Origin: Afifellaceae bacterium
GTDB lineage: Bacteria; Pseudomonadota; Alphaproteobacteria; Rhizobiales; Afifellaceae
Length of the DNA stretch: 64,000 bases
Direction: 5' to 3'
NCBI GenBank assembly: GCA_028281235.1
Contig: JANQKG010000056.1
Location: forward strand, 34,523 to 98,522
Below the pieces are notes generated by a model. That model had not been told where the DNA came from. It was given only the letters and a program-made list of their open reading frames with translations, and searched no databases. This document shows positions 26,223 through 33,854 of this stretch, one piece after another. The position numbers and the translations under genes are program-made. The stretch's first letter is position 1, and each line of letters opens with the position of its first letter.

Positions 26223-27087
26223 CCCGCGCGGCGTTCTGAATGATCTCGGTGAACTTGACCAGCAGCGGCTCTCGTCGCGGTTTGGTGCGCGTCAGTAGAC
26301 AAACCTGGCGATTGTAGCGTCCGGGTAGCGGTTTGGAGATGGAGATGCTGCCCCTGAACCGCTCAAGCCCCTTCCACGCCGGGACAAGCGAGGCGCCCAT
26401 TCCCTCGCGCACGAGGATTGCAATGGTTTCCAGACTGTCGAGATTGCACAGTGGCTCCTTGTGTACGCCGGCCTGCTCGAGATAGCGCGCCGGGATCATC
26501 CCGCCCCAAGAGGTGTCGTCGTATCGAAGATAAGGATTGCGCATCACGGCCCTTGCGGCCGGGCCGGGCTCGGGGCGGCTCGAGATCAGGACGAGAGGCT
26601 CTGAAAGGAGCGGGATCACCGTCATTTCCTTCGGGATTGTAAAGGGAGGCGCGACGATCATCGCCATGTCGATTTCTTCTGCCCCGAACGCGGCGTAGAG
26701 TTCCTTGGAGGTTCCCGGCGTGAGGTCCATCCGCAGACCGGGCAGCTCCTGTCCGGCCTGCCTCAGGACCGGCGGTACGATATCCTGAAAAAGGGTCGAA
26801 ATGGCGCCGATTCTGAGCCTTCCGGTTAGCCCGTCGACATCGGCCCTCTCGCCCAGCTCACGCACCTGCTCGACCACCGACCGCGCGTGCGGCAGAATCC
26901 GCAAACAGGCCTCCGTCGGTCGCGACCGATGTCCGACACGTTCAACGAGTGGAAAGCCGATCTCGGCTTCCAGCGCCTGAATGCGTTGACCCACTGCTGC
27001 CGGCGTAAGTCCCTGGTGCCTGGCAGCCTCGGCGATAGAGCCATGTTTCGCGACGTTCAGGAGGCTTTCGAGAAACCGGGTCTCCAA
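26200..27087 (-). CDS. LysR family transcriptional regulator
   Basis: A 295-aa regulator with an N-terminal helix-turn-helix (residues about 1-60: L-E-S-L-L-N-V-A, then S-I-A-E-A-A-R-H-Q-G-L-T-P-A-A-V-G-Q-R-I) and a periplasmic-binding-like effector domain. The start appears to be TTG at 27087; no in-frame ATG lies upstream. It is divergent from the genes at 27179 and 27394, with box B in the intergenic region immediately after its start. Copy A of that box, before the Dpp-type operon, makes both units likely targets. The inducer is probably the imported compound or a product of it. Confidence 0.9.
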   Translation of the reverse strand: METRFLESLLNVAKHGSIAEAARHQGLTPAAVGQRIQALEAEIGFPLVERVGHRSRPTEACLRILPHARSVVEQVRELGERADVDGLTGRLRIGAISTLFQDIVPPVLRQAGQELPGLRMDLTPGTSKELYAAFGAEEIDMAMIVAPPFTIPKEMTVIPLLSEPLVLISSRPEPGPAARAVMRNPYLRYDDTSWGGMIPARYLEQAGVHKEPLCNLDSLETIAILVREGMGASLVPAWKGLERFRGSISISKPLPGRYNRQVCLLTRTKPRREPLLVKFTEIIQNAARAMTKMAH

Positions 27088-27150
27088 AGTTTTTTCTTTC
27101 GCCCGCGCAAATTGGAATGTGGTTTTCTTTTATTGTCTATCGACTAGCAT
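27088..27150 (+). promoter_or_regulatory. Candidate LysR-regulated promoter/operator, copy B
   Basis: Matches copy A (17247-17309) in order and spacing with small gaps, including AGTTTTTTCTTTCG at the left end and GACTAGCAT at the right end. It fills the intergenic space between lysR and the divergent unit, the usual position of a LysR binding region. Its left end adjoins the lysR start codon. Confidence 0.72.
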
Positions 27151-27178
27151 TCCGACCGTTGTCAACCAGAGCGCATTC

Positions 27179-27397
27179 ATGACGTCTTCGGTTTCCTCGG
27201 AGTTTTGCGAACCGTCTGCGGCCGGAACGCACGATCTGAAACTCCCAGAGCGCGCGGCGATTGCAGCACCGGATGTCAGGGCAGCGGACCGCCGCCTGCT
27301 TGCGAAGGCACCACCAGGCGACCTCGACACCACCCATTTCGCCATTGTGCGTTTTCCACCGCCCGATTGGGCGGCATCGCGAGAGGTTGCAGCTTGA
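27179..27397 (+). CDS. Small hypothetical protein, 72 aa, coupled to the isochorismatase-fold gene
   Basis: Open frame from ATG 27179 to a TGA that overlaps the TTG start of the next gene by four bases. It has P-A-A-G-T-H-D-L-K and a charged middle region and ends in W-A-A-S-R-E-V-A-A. No domain, signal peptide or membrane segment is recognised. No clear ribosome binding site precedes the ATG, but transcription from box B would place the start near it. The stop-start overlap supports it as a real leader gene or a coupling peptide; chance cannot be excluded. Confidence 0.4.
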   Translation: MTSSVSSEFCEPSAAGTHDLKLPERAAIAAPDVRAADRRLLAKAPPGDLDTTHFAIVRFPPPDWAASREVAA

Positions 27398-28800
27398 AGG
27401 CGGAGCTCGACCGATTGGGCCTTGCAACCGGCAGCCCGCCGTCTTCCATGGCGCTTGTCGTGGTCGACATGCAGTATTTCGACGCCCATTCGGATTGGGG
27501 TGAGGGACGCACCGCCAAGGATCTCGGTGTCGCCGACCTGTTTGAGGACTACTTCGCCCAGATCGACAAGATCACGCCCGTTATCGCGTCGTTGCTAGAC
27601 CTCTTCAGGTCGAAGTCGATAGAGGTAATACATCTTCGAGTGGCCGAGCTTACGCGGGACTCCCGGGATGTCGGCTACAAGCAACTGGTCCGTGGTCTTA
27701 TCGTCCCATCCGACAGCAAGGAGGCTGAGTTCCTGCCGGGGCTGGAGCCGGCTGGCGACGAGATCGCCATCAGCAAGTCGTCCTCCGGTGTATTTGCCAC
27801 GACAAATCTCGACCGCATCTTGCGCAATCTCGGGATCGAAACGCTGGTCTTCACGGGTACCTCCACGGGCGGCTGTGTCCAGAGCGCCGTCTACGATGCC
27901 ACCGATCTGGGCTATCGAAGCATTGTCGTTACGGATGCTTGCGCCGACTCCACGACCGAAAGCCAAACCGCCTGTCTGGAGGCCTACGCGGGGCAGGCTG
28001 TCGAGCTTGTGACCAGTGCCGCGCTTTCGGAGGCGCTTGCTGAGGTGCCGGATGTGGACCCTGCCGCTCGAAGCGGTGTCGAGAGAGTCCGACAGTACAG
28101 GCTCGACGCCCCCTACGTGGCGAACAGCGGCGGGGCGGTCGAACCATATGCCGCCATCTTCGGCCCGGCCGTAGAACTTGGCGTCTCGCCCGATACGTCG
28201 GCTCTGGTCTTGGTAGACGCGCAGCGCCTGACTTTCGATCCGGCCCTTGCTGATGCGCTGCCGATGTCGGATGGCGAGCAGAAGGACGCCTACTATGCCC
28301 GCGCCGCCGCTGCCCTGGCGATGATCAGGCAGCTGTTGGCATCGTGCCGCATGTCCGGGGTTCCGGCCTTCCACATCCGCAGCGCCCACCAGCTCGCCGG
28401 CGGCCGGGATCTGCCGCGGAAGCGCCGCGAAGCCGGCCTTGCTCTCGGCCCGGGCGAGCCGGGAGCCGAGCTCCTCCGGGAGCTCCAGCCCGTTCAGGGT
28501 GAAGCGGTCCTGTCGAAGCCCGGCAGCAGCATCTTCAACGGGACCGGCCTCGACACGTGGCTGAGGAACGCCGGCATCGAAACCCTGATCGTCGCCGGGG
28601 CGTCGCTTGACAGTTCGCTCGAGGCATCTCTGCGCAGCGCGGGCGACCGGGGCTACGGTTCAATTCTTGTCCCCGAAGCTTGCGTCGGCCCCAAGAGCGT
28701 CGAGGCTCAGCTCCGTCGTATGGAGCGCGGCATCATCAACGTGCGTGATGTTTCTTGGCTCGTGGAGAGACTGGGGCAGACCGCTATGGCAGGAAGCTAA
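27394..28800 (+). CDS. Tandem isochorismatase-fold protein, one intact and one degenerate domain
   Basis: A 468-aa protein with two cysteine-hydrolase domains. Domain 1 (about residues 15-215) keeps the triad: Asp25 (V-V-D-M-Q), Lys128 (I-S-K-S-S-S) and Cys161 (S-T-G-G-C-V-Q-S). Domain 2 (about 255-460) keeps Asp275 (L-V-D-A-Q) and Lys375 (L-S-K-P-G-S-S) but has Ser408 in A-S-L-D-S-S-L where the cysteine belongs. The TTG start at 27394 is preceded by GAGAGG at seven bases; an open frame to 27205 has no such site. Divergent from lysR. It likely hydrolyses an amide or carbamoyl bond, with domain 2 as a structural or regulatory partner. Confidence 0.82.
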   Translation: MKAELDRLGLATGSPPSSMALVVVDMQYFDAHSDWGEGRTAKDLGVADLFEDYFAQIDKITPVIASLLDLFRSKSIEVIHLRVAELTRDSRDVGYKQLVRGLIVPSDSKEAEFLPGLEPAGDEIAISKSSSGVFATTNLDRILRNLGIETLVFTGTSTGGCVQSAVYDATDLGYRSIVVTDACADSTTESQTACLEAYAGQAVELVTSAALSEALAEVPDVDPAARSGVERVRQYRLDAPYVANSGGAVEPYAAIFGPAVELGVSPDTSALVLVDAQRLTFDPALADALPMSDGEQKDAYYARAAAALAMIRQLLASCRMSGVPAFHIRSAHQLAGGRDLPRKRREAGLALGPGEPGAELLRELQPVQGEAVLSKPGSSIFNGTGLDTWLRNAGIETLIVAGASLDSSLEASLRSAGDRGYGSILVPEACVGPKSVEAQLRRMERGIINVRDVSWLVERLGQTAMAGS

Positions 28801-29465
28801 GTTCCACAGCTCCATGGATCAAGAACAAGCACAAGCCGCGTCTCGCCTGTGCCCTCGATAGGTGGTGAGCGGTGTTGCAGGCCGGACTCCGGGCGCTCCG
28901 GCCAGAGTGCGCCGCGCAGCAGGATCGGCGCGCCGGTGGGCACGGTGAACACGCGCCGAGGCTCGGCCCCGTCGGTCGAGATGCCGTATTGCGTGCCCGT
29001 CCCGCGATAGGTGCAGACGAGACGCGCCGTCACGGCATCGATGTGGAACTTCCGGCAGGCATTTGTCGTGACGACGTCGAAGCGCAGCCGGAGATACGGC
29101 GCGGGCATGAGGCCAGAAAAGATGTCTGCCAGAGCCGCGGCGTCGTCGACCAGCTTTTCCCGTTCATGGCATTCCGGCGTTCCGGATGCTTCGCAGGTCT
29201 GGAAGACGGCATTTCGGACATCCGCCGGGCGAACGATCAGGCGAGCGTTCGGCAGACAAGCGGGATCTAAGTCGTCGATCCATGTCTGGAAGCTACGCGT
29301 CGGTTGTCTTTGCCAGATCACGGCGGCGCATCCGGGCCGGTGGATCGCCGAAAGGCCTTCGGGCGTGTCTGCGACAGCCATGCCGGCGCCGGCATCGCGC
29401 AGGACGCGCGGGACGGGACCGAGCTCGGCCCCGTCCGTCAGGCTGGCCAGGCCGTCAGTGGTCAT
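28797..29465 (-). CDS. DUF1826 domain-containing protein
   Basis: A 222-aa soluble protein recognised as DUF1826, a family often next to CobW GTPases in Zur-controlled zinc loci. Patterns seen are L-R-L-R-F-D-V-V-T-T-N-A-C-R-K-F-H-I-D, L-V-C-T-Y-R-G-x-G-T-Q, and L-H-R-S-P-P-I near the C-terminus, with Cys and His residues that could bind zinc. ATG 29465 overlaps the AztD-like stop by 11 bases. Third gene of the Zur operon and convergent with the isochorismatase-fold gene (four-base overlap). Biochemical role unknown. Confidence 0.75.
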   Translation of the reverse strand: MTTDGLASLTDGAELGPVPRVLRDAGAGMAVADTPEGLSAIHRPGCAAVIWQRQPTRSFQTWIDDLDPACLPNARLIVRPADVRNAVFQTCEASGTPECHEREKLVDDAAALADIFSGLMPAPYLRLRFDVVTTNACRKFHIDAVTARLVCTYRGTGTQYGISTDGAEPRRVFTVPTGAPILLRGALWPERPESGLQHRSPPIEGTGETRLVLVLDPWSCGT

Positions 29466-30639
29466 GTTCGGCCTCGGCAGCGAGCAGAAGAAGCGATCGA
29501 GGCTGACCGCCGATATCAAGGCGGTGGACGATCTGGAGCGTTTCGGCATCGAGCAGCACAACCTGCCCGGCCGCGGGATCGGAGACTGCGACCCGGTCGC
29601 CCGCCGCTGCCATCATCGGCCGGACCACGCCGCGTTCCATGGAATAGGCGTCTGTGACGCCGGTCGCTTCGTCGAGCATCCGGCCGGTGAGCGCCGAGAA
29701 TTGGATCAGTCGCCCGTCGGCGAGCATCGCGAAGCCGATGGTTCCGGACTCGTCCAGAGCGAAAGCCATCCGCGGTGCCGGCAACGCGGCGAAGGCGAAA
29801 TCACCAGTCTTAGACGAGGGGTCCAAGATGACGAGATGCTCGGCTCCAAAATTGCCGACCAGGCCAAGCGTATCCCTCGGGCTGAGCAGCGTCCGGATCA
29901 TCCCGCCTTCCGGGGCGTCGGCGGGATAGGCAAGGAAACGGCCCTCAGGCGGCGTGATCGACGTGTCGAAGATCGCGACACCGTCTTCGCAGCCGAAGGC
30001 GATGTAGCCGCCGGCCTTACCTTCTCCGTGAAGGTTCAGGCAGTCGACACGCGACAGCTCAGCCCCGTCCGATCCCCGGACAGCCAGCGCGTCCGGCAGC
30101 CCCTCGCCGTCGGGCGCGACCGTGGCGATGACCATATCTCCTACCGGCACGGCGACGCCGTGATGCGGCGCACCGGTCTCAAATGTCTGGATCGGAGTCA
30201 GATCGCCCTCGGCCGCGAGGTTCGCCTCATGCACGGTGGCCAGCCCCGTGCCATCCCAGAAGATCGCGACGCGGCCGTCCCCCATGTTGAAATGAACGGG
30301 CCGATCGCCTGTTGCGGTTGCCGGCAGGAGAGCCGGATCGGCCAGGATCAGGGCAGAATGGTCGCCGTGATCTTCCTCGACCCGGCCCGTATCGATCAAC
30401 TGTACCTGACCGGCGTCCCGCTGCACGGCCCACGTATGGCGGCTGTCAGGCCCGAGATAGAGCCGCGCAGGCGAGGCCATCTCGAAGACGACGGGTTCCG
30501 CGTCTGCACCGACATCGACAACATTGACGCGCGGCGCCTCGGCATCGGCGACGATCAGGCGGTAGCGGTGCTCCTCATCGTTGGCGAACGCCGGCATCGC
30601 GATCAGGAGGGCGGTGGCGAGAGTGAGTGTCCGTTTCAT
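29455..30639 (-). CDS. AztD-like periplasmic zinc metallochaperone, beta-propeller
   Basis: A 394-aa protein with an N-terminal signal peptide (M-K-R-T-L-T-L-A-T-A-L-L cleaving after A-F-A). It resembles AztD, which hands zinc to the periplasmic receptor AztC of an alphaproteobacterial zinc importer. Histidine-rich parts are E-E-D-H-G-D-H, G-A-P-H-H-G-V, and a C-terminal E-H-D-H. ATG 30639 has GGAGAC upstream; a TTG at 30642 is less likely. It is the second gene of the Zur operon. No aztABC genes are in the window, so its transporter must be elsewhere. Confidence 0.75.
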   Translation of the reverse strand: MKRTLTLATALLIAMPAFANDEEHRYRLIVADAEAPRVNVVDVGADAEPVVFEMASPARLYLGPDSRHTWAVQRDAGQVQLIDTGRVEEDHGDHSALILADPALLPATATGDRPVHFNMGDGRVAIFWDGTGLATVHEANLAAEGDLTPIQTFETGAPHHGVAVPVGDMVIATVAPDGEGLPDALAVRGSDGAELSRVDCLNLHGEGKAGGYIAFGCEDGVAIFDTSITPPEGRFLAYPADAPEGGMIRTLLSPRDTLGLVGNFGAEHLVILDPSSKTGDFAFAALPAPRMAFALDESGTIGFAMLADGRLIQFSALTGRMLDEATGVTDAYSMERGVVRPMMAAAGDRVAVSDPAAGQVVLLDAETLQIVHRLDIGGQPRSLLLLAAEAEHDH

Positions 30640-30651
30640 CAAAAGTCTCCT

Positions 30652-31860
30652 TCAAGCGGCGGCTTGGCGGCGCCAGATGGGGAAAGGGTCGGGAAGGTCG
30701 GGGAGCGCATCGGGGCCGGGCGCGGCATGCGCTGTCAGAAGCGCAGCATCGAGCCGGGCCTTGAGGTGCGGCCAATCGATCCCACTTCCGATGAAAACGA
30801 TCTCTTGCCGCCGGTCTCCCCAGGGTTCTTGCCAATTATCAGTTAGATAGGCGCGCACGCTTTCGTGGTCGGGCCAACGCTCTTTCGGAACAGCGGCCCA
30901 CCAAGTGCCAAGCGGCTTGACTGAAGAGAGTGCGCCGGCGAGTGAGAACTCGGCGACCCAATCCGGCCGGGTTGCGATCCAGAAATGCCCCTTGGCGCGA
31001 ATGACGCCGGGCATCTCCCCGTTCAGCACGGCCATAATCTTTTCCGGCACGAAAGGCCGACGCGCCCGGTAGACGAAACTCGCCACGCCGTATTCTTCAG
31101 TCTCGGGCACATGGTCGGCGAAGCCGTAGAGCTCCTTGGCCCACATGGGATGCTCGTGCGCCTTCTGGAAATCGAAAAGGCCGGTGTTCAGGATCGTGTC
31201 GGCGGACACCTTTGAGAAATTCGTTTCGACGATGCGCGCATCGGCGTTGAGGCTGCGGATGATCTTGCGGGCGGCGTCCACCTGGTGCGGCTCGGCATCC
31301 GCCACCTTGTTGAGGATCACCACATCCGCGAACTCGATCTGATCCGTCAGAAGATGGACGAGCGTGCGCTCGTCCTCTTCACCCATGGTCTCGCCCCGAT
31401 CGCGCAGGAAGTCGTGGCTGGAATAGTCCTTGAGCAGGTTCACCGCGTCCACGACCGTCACCATCGTGTCGAGGCGAGCAACGTCCGACAGGCTCTCGCC
31501 CTCCGCGTCGCGGAAGTCGAAAGTCGCGGCGACGGGCAGCGGCTCTGAGATGCCCGTGGACTCGATCAGCAGATAATCGAAACGGCCCTCGCCAGCGAGG
31601 CGGCGCACCTCGGCGAGAAGATCGTCGCGCAGCGTGCAGCAGATGCAGCCGTTCGACATCTCCACTAGCGTCTCGTCGGTGCGGCTGAGCTCGGTGTCGG
31701 CGCGCACCAGATCGGCATCGATGTTCACCTCGGACATGTCGTTGACGATCACCGCAACGCGCCGCCCTTCGCGGTTGTTGAGCACGCGATTGAGGAGCGT
31801 CGTCTTGCCGGCGCCGAGGAAACCGGAAAGGACGGTGACGGGAAGGCGGGGGTCGGTCAT
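30652..31860 (-). CDS. CobW/COG0523 family GTPase, zinc-responsive
   Basis: A 402-aa metal-trafficking G3E GTPase. Walker A is G-F-L-G-A-G-K-T at residues 13-20, the metal-binding C-x-C-C motif lies in N-G-C-I-C-C-T-L, the guanine-specificity motif is L-N-K-V, and a CobW C-terminal domain follows. Under zinc limitation such proteins (ZigA, ZagA, ZNG1) supply zinc to client enzymes. The start is ATG 31860; the frame to 32025 would run over the Zur box. It is the first gene of the Zur operon, 12 bp before the AztD-like gene. A role for urease nickel is excluded by the regulatory site rather than by sequence. Confidence 0.88.
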   Translation of the reverse strand: MTDPRLPVTVLSGFLGAGKTTLLNRVLNNREGRRVAVIVNDMSEVNIDADLVRADTELSRTDETLVEMSNGCICCTLRDDLLAEVRRLAGEGRFDYLLIESTGISEPLPVAATFDFRDAEGESLSDVARLDTMVTVVDAVNLLKDYSSHDFLRDRGETMGEEDERTLVHLLTDQIEFADVVILNKVADAEPHQVDAARKIIRSLNADARIVETNFSKVSADTILNTGLFDFQKAHEHPMWAKELYGFADHVPETEEYGVASFVYRARRPFVPEKIMAVLNGEMPGVIRAKGHFWIATRPDWVAEFSLAGALSSVKPLGTWWAAVPKERWPDHESVRAYLTDNWQEPWGDRRQEIVFIGSGIDWPHLKARLDAALLTAHAAPGPDALPDLPDPFPIWRRQAAA

Positions 31861-31931
31861 GCGGCGATCTCGAAGGGTTGGATGTCGGGAAGACGCCGGA
31901 GAGCTTCTTCCATTCGCCCCTCGATATGTTA

Positions 31932-31946
31932 TGTTATAATATAACA
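31932..31946. promoter_or_regulatory. Zur box
   Basis: TGTTATAATATAACA, a perfect palindrome of two TGTTATA/TATAACA arms about one base, flanked by ATG/AC. This is the form of the Zur operator in alpha- and gammaproteobacteria. It lies 72 bp upstream of the CobW start, so zinc-loaded Zur should repress the CobW-AztD-DUF1826 operon. Confidence 0.88.
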
Positions 31947-32118
31947 CAAGAGGGTAATGGGAATGCGCGATTGCAGCGCTCCCAGTGCTACACGGAGATT
32001 TCTTCCGCTGTGCGTGCACAGCCAAGGCACAGGCCGGTCTCGGGCTCCATGCGGCAGATTCCGATGCACGGCCTGATCAGCGGTTCCTAAGACGAAGCGC
32101 CCGGACCGGTCGAGGCCG

Positions 32119-32934
32119 TCATTGCGTCTGCTCCTTTCTGCCGCTCCATCGGGTCCCCTGGGGGCCGCCGGCGGTGAGATGCTCGATCCCGAGATGCATC
32201 ATGAGCGCCAACACGCTGATGGCGAAAATCGGAGCCAGAAGCAGGCGCGGCGTGTCGAACAGGAACAGGCGATATTCGTAGACCATCGCGCCCCATTCGG
32301 GGCGGCCCGTGTCGGCCGACAATCCGAGGAAGCCGAGCGATGCGACAAGCACCACGGCCCGTCCAGCATCGGCCCCGACAAGGGCGCCGAGGGGAGCGGC
32401 GAGGTTCGGAAGGAGATGCCGGATCATGCCGCGCGCGCGTCCCACCCCGAGTGCTTCCGCTGCACGCCAGTAGGGTTCGGCCATCAGACGCTCCGACAGC
32501 GCGGCTACGACGAGCGCATAAGGCGCCCAGGCCGTTGCCGCCAGCGCCAATGCGGTGGTCACGGGACCGGCGCCGAATATGGCTGCGATGATCAACGCGG
32601 ACACCATCGTCGGCACCGACAGCGCGAGCTCCGCCAGGCGGCGCGATGCGTGCTGCACCGGCTCGTTGCCAAGCGCAGCCAAAGCGCCGATCAGGCCGCC
32701 AATGCCAAGGCTCGCAACGAGCGCCACCACAACGGCCAAGAGCGACGATATCGCACCAGCCATCAGTCGCGAGACGAGGTCGCGGCCAAGGTGATCCGTG
32801 CCAAGCCAATGGTCGGGCGACGGCGCGGCAAGCACGGCGTCGAGGTCAACGGCATGAGGATTGTGCGGCTGCCAGATCGATCCCACGGCAAGGGCCGCCA
32901 TGATGATCGCCAAAGCTGCGAGCGCCCACTTCAT
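32119..32934 (-). CDS. ABC transporter permease, DppC/NikC type
   Basis: Inner-membrane permease of 271 aa. The DppC-class hallmark is H-W-L-G-T-D-H-L-G-R-D-L-V-S-R at residues 42-56, followed by about five more membrane segments and a coupling loop (Y-W-R-A-A-E-A-L-G-V). Its start overlaps the stop of the DppB-type permease by four bases. It is the last gene of the riboswitch-led operon: no ATPase gene follows before the Zur operon. Confidence 0.9.
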   Translation of the reverse strand: MKWALAALAIIMAALAVGSIWQPHNPHAVDLDAVLAAPSPDHWLGTDHLGRDLVSRLMAGAISSLLAVVVALVASLGIGGLIGALAALGNEPVQHASRRLAELALSVPTMVSALIIAAIFGAGPVTTALALAATAWAPYALVVAALSERLMAEPYWRAAEALGVGRARGMIRHLLPNLAAPLGALVGADAGRAVVLVASLGFLGLSADTGRPEWGAMVYEYRLFLFDTPRLLLAPIFAISVLALMMHLGIEHLTAGGPQGTRWSGRKEQTQ

Positions 32935-33851
32935 GCCAGCCTCGGATCAAGCGCCAGCCGCGCTGTGCGCGCCGCCTCGTTGATGAGGAGTATCCAGAGC
33001 GCGACAAAGGCGATGTACGCCTGCAGGACCATGTAGTCGCGCCCGAGCACCGCATCGACCACGGCCTCCGAGAGGCCGGGCACGCCGAATACGACTTCCG
33101 CGACCGTCGTGCCGCCGATCACCCAGGCGAGTTCAGGCGTCACCGCCGCAAGCAGGGTCAGCCCGGAATGCCGGCCGGCGTGCCGCCACAGCGCCGCCGC
33201 TTCCGAAAGGCCTTTGGCGCGTGCCGTCCGCATCCAAAGCGCCTGCCGCGCCTCGCCGAAGGCGGCGCGCGAAACGCGGGCGGCGCTGCCGATTGAGAAG
33301 AGCGCCACCAGGAGCACCGGCATCAAAAGCCGCTCGCCTGCGGAACCCGACAGCGGGGCAACAAGCTTCAGCTCTACCGCCAAGAGCCAGAACATCACCA
33401 GCCCGACGGCGAAGGCCGGGAGGGACTGACTTCCGACCGCCAGCGCGCGCGAAAGATGGTCCGCGATTCCGGCCGGGCGAAGCGCTGCCCTGAAGCCGAG
33501 GAAAAACCCGCCAATCGTCGCGAGCGCCAACCCGCCGGTCCCGATGGCGAAGGACCAGGGCGCGCGGCTGACGAACTCGGAGAGGATCGGGCGTCCCGTC
33601 ATCATCGACTGCCCCCAGTCGCCGGTCAGATAGGAGCCGAGCCAGGAGAAGAACTGCCGAAGTAGGGAGCGGTCGAGCCCCCAGGCGGCGTGGTACTCCG
33701 CGATCAGGCTTTCGCTCGCCGCGACGGTGTTGCTGTGGATCAATATTTCCGCGGGGTCGCCAGGGAGAGCCCGGACGATGAGGAACGCCGCCGCGACGAC
33801 GAGGAGCCAGGCCATAGCTAGGCGGGCCCCACTTTGCGCGGCGGCGGCCAT
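32931..33851 (-). CDS. ABC transporter permease, DppB/NikB type
   Basis: Inner-membrane permease of 306 aa. It begins with a membrane segment and I-V-R-A-L-P-G-D-P-A-E-I-L, then W-G-L-D-R-S-L-L-R-Q-F, typical of DppB/NikB. The cytoplasmic loop R-T-A-R-A-K-G-L-S is the ATPase coupling site. Starts three bases after the binding-protein stop. Together with the 32119 gene it forms the channel of a metal-type importer. Confidence 0.9.
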   Translation of the reverse strand: MAAAAQSGARLAMAWLLVVAAAFLIVRALPGDPAEILIHSNTVAASESLIAEYHAAWGLDRSLLRQFFSWLGSYLTGDWGQSMMTGRPILSEFVSRAPWSFAIGTGGLALATIGGFFLGFRAALRPAGIADHLSRALAVGSQSLPAFAVGLVMFWLLAVELKLVAPLSGSAGERLLMPVLLVALFSIGSAARVSRAAFGEARQALWMRTARAKGLSEAAALWRHAGRHSGLTLLAAVTPELAWVIGGTTVAEVVFGVPGLSEAVVDAVLGRDYMVLQAYIAFVALWILLINEAARTARLALDPRLA

Positions 33852-33854
33852 TGT

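Noticed and set aside
31861..32118. Short open frames around the Zur box and behind the permease at 32119
   Set aside because: They run through the Zur palindrome and have no family match; the region is better explained as promoter and 3' spacer.
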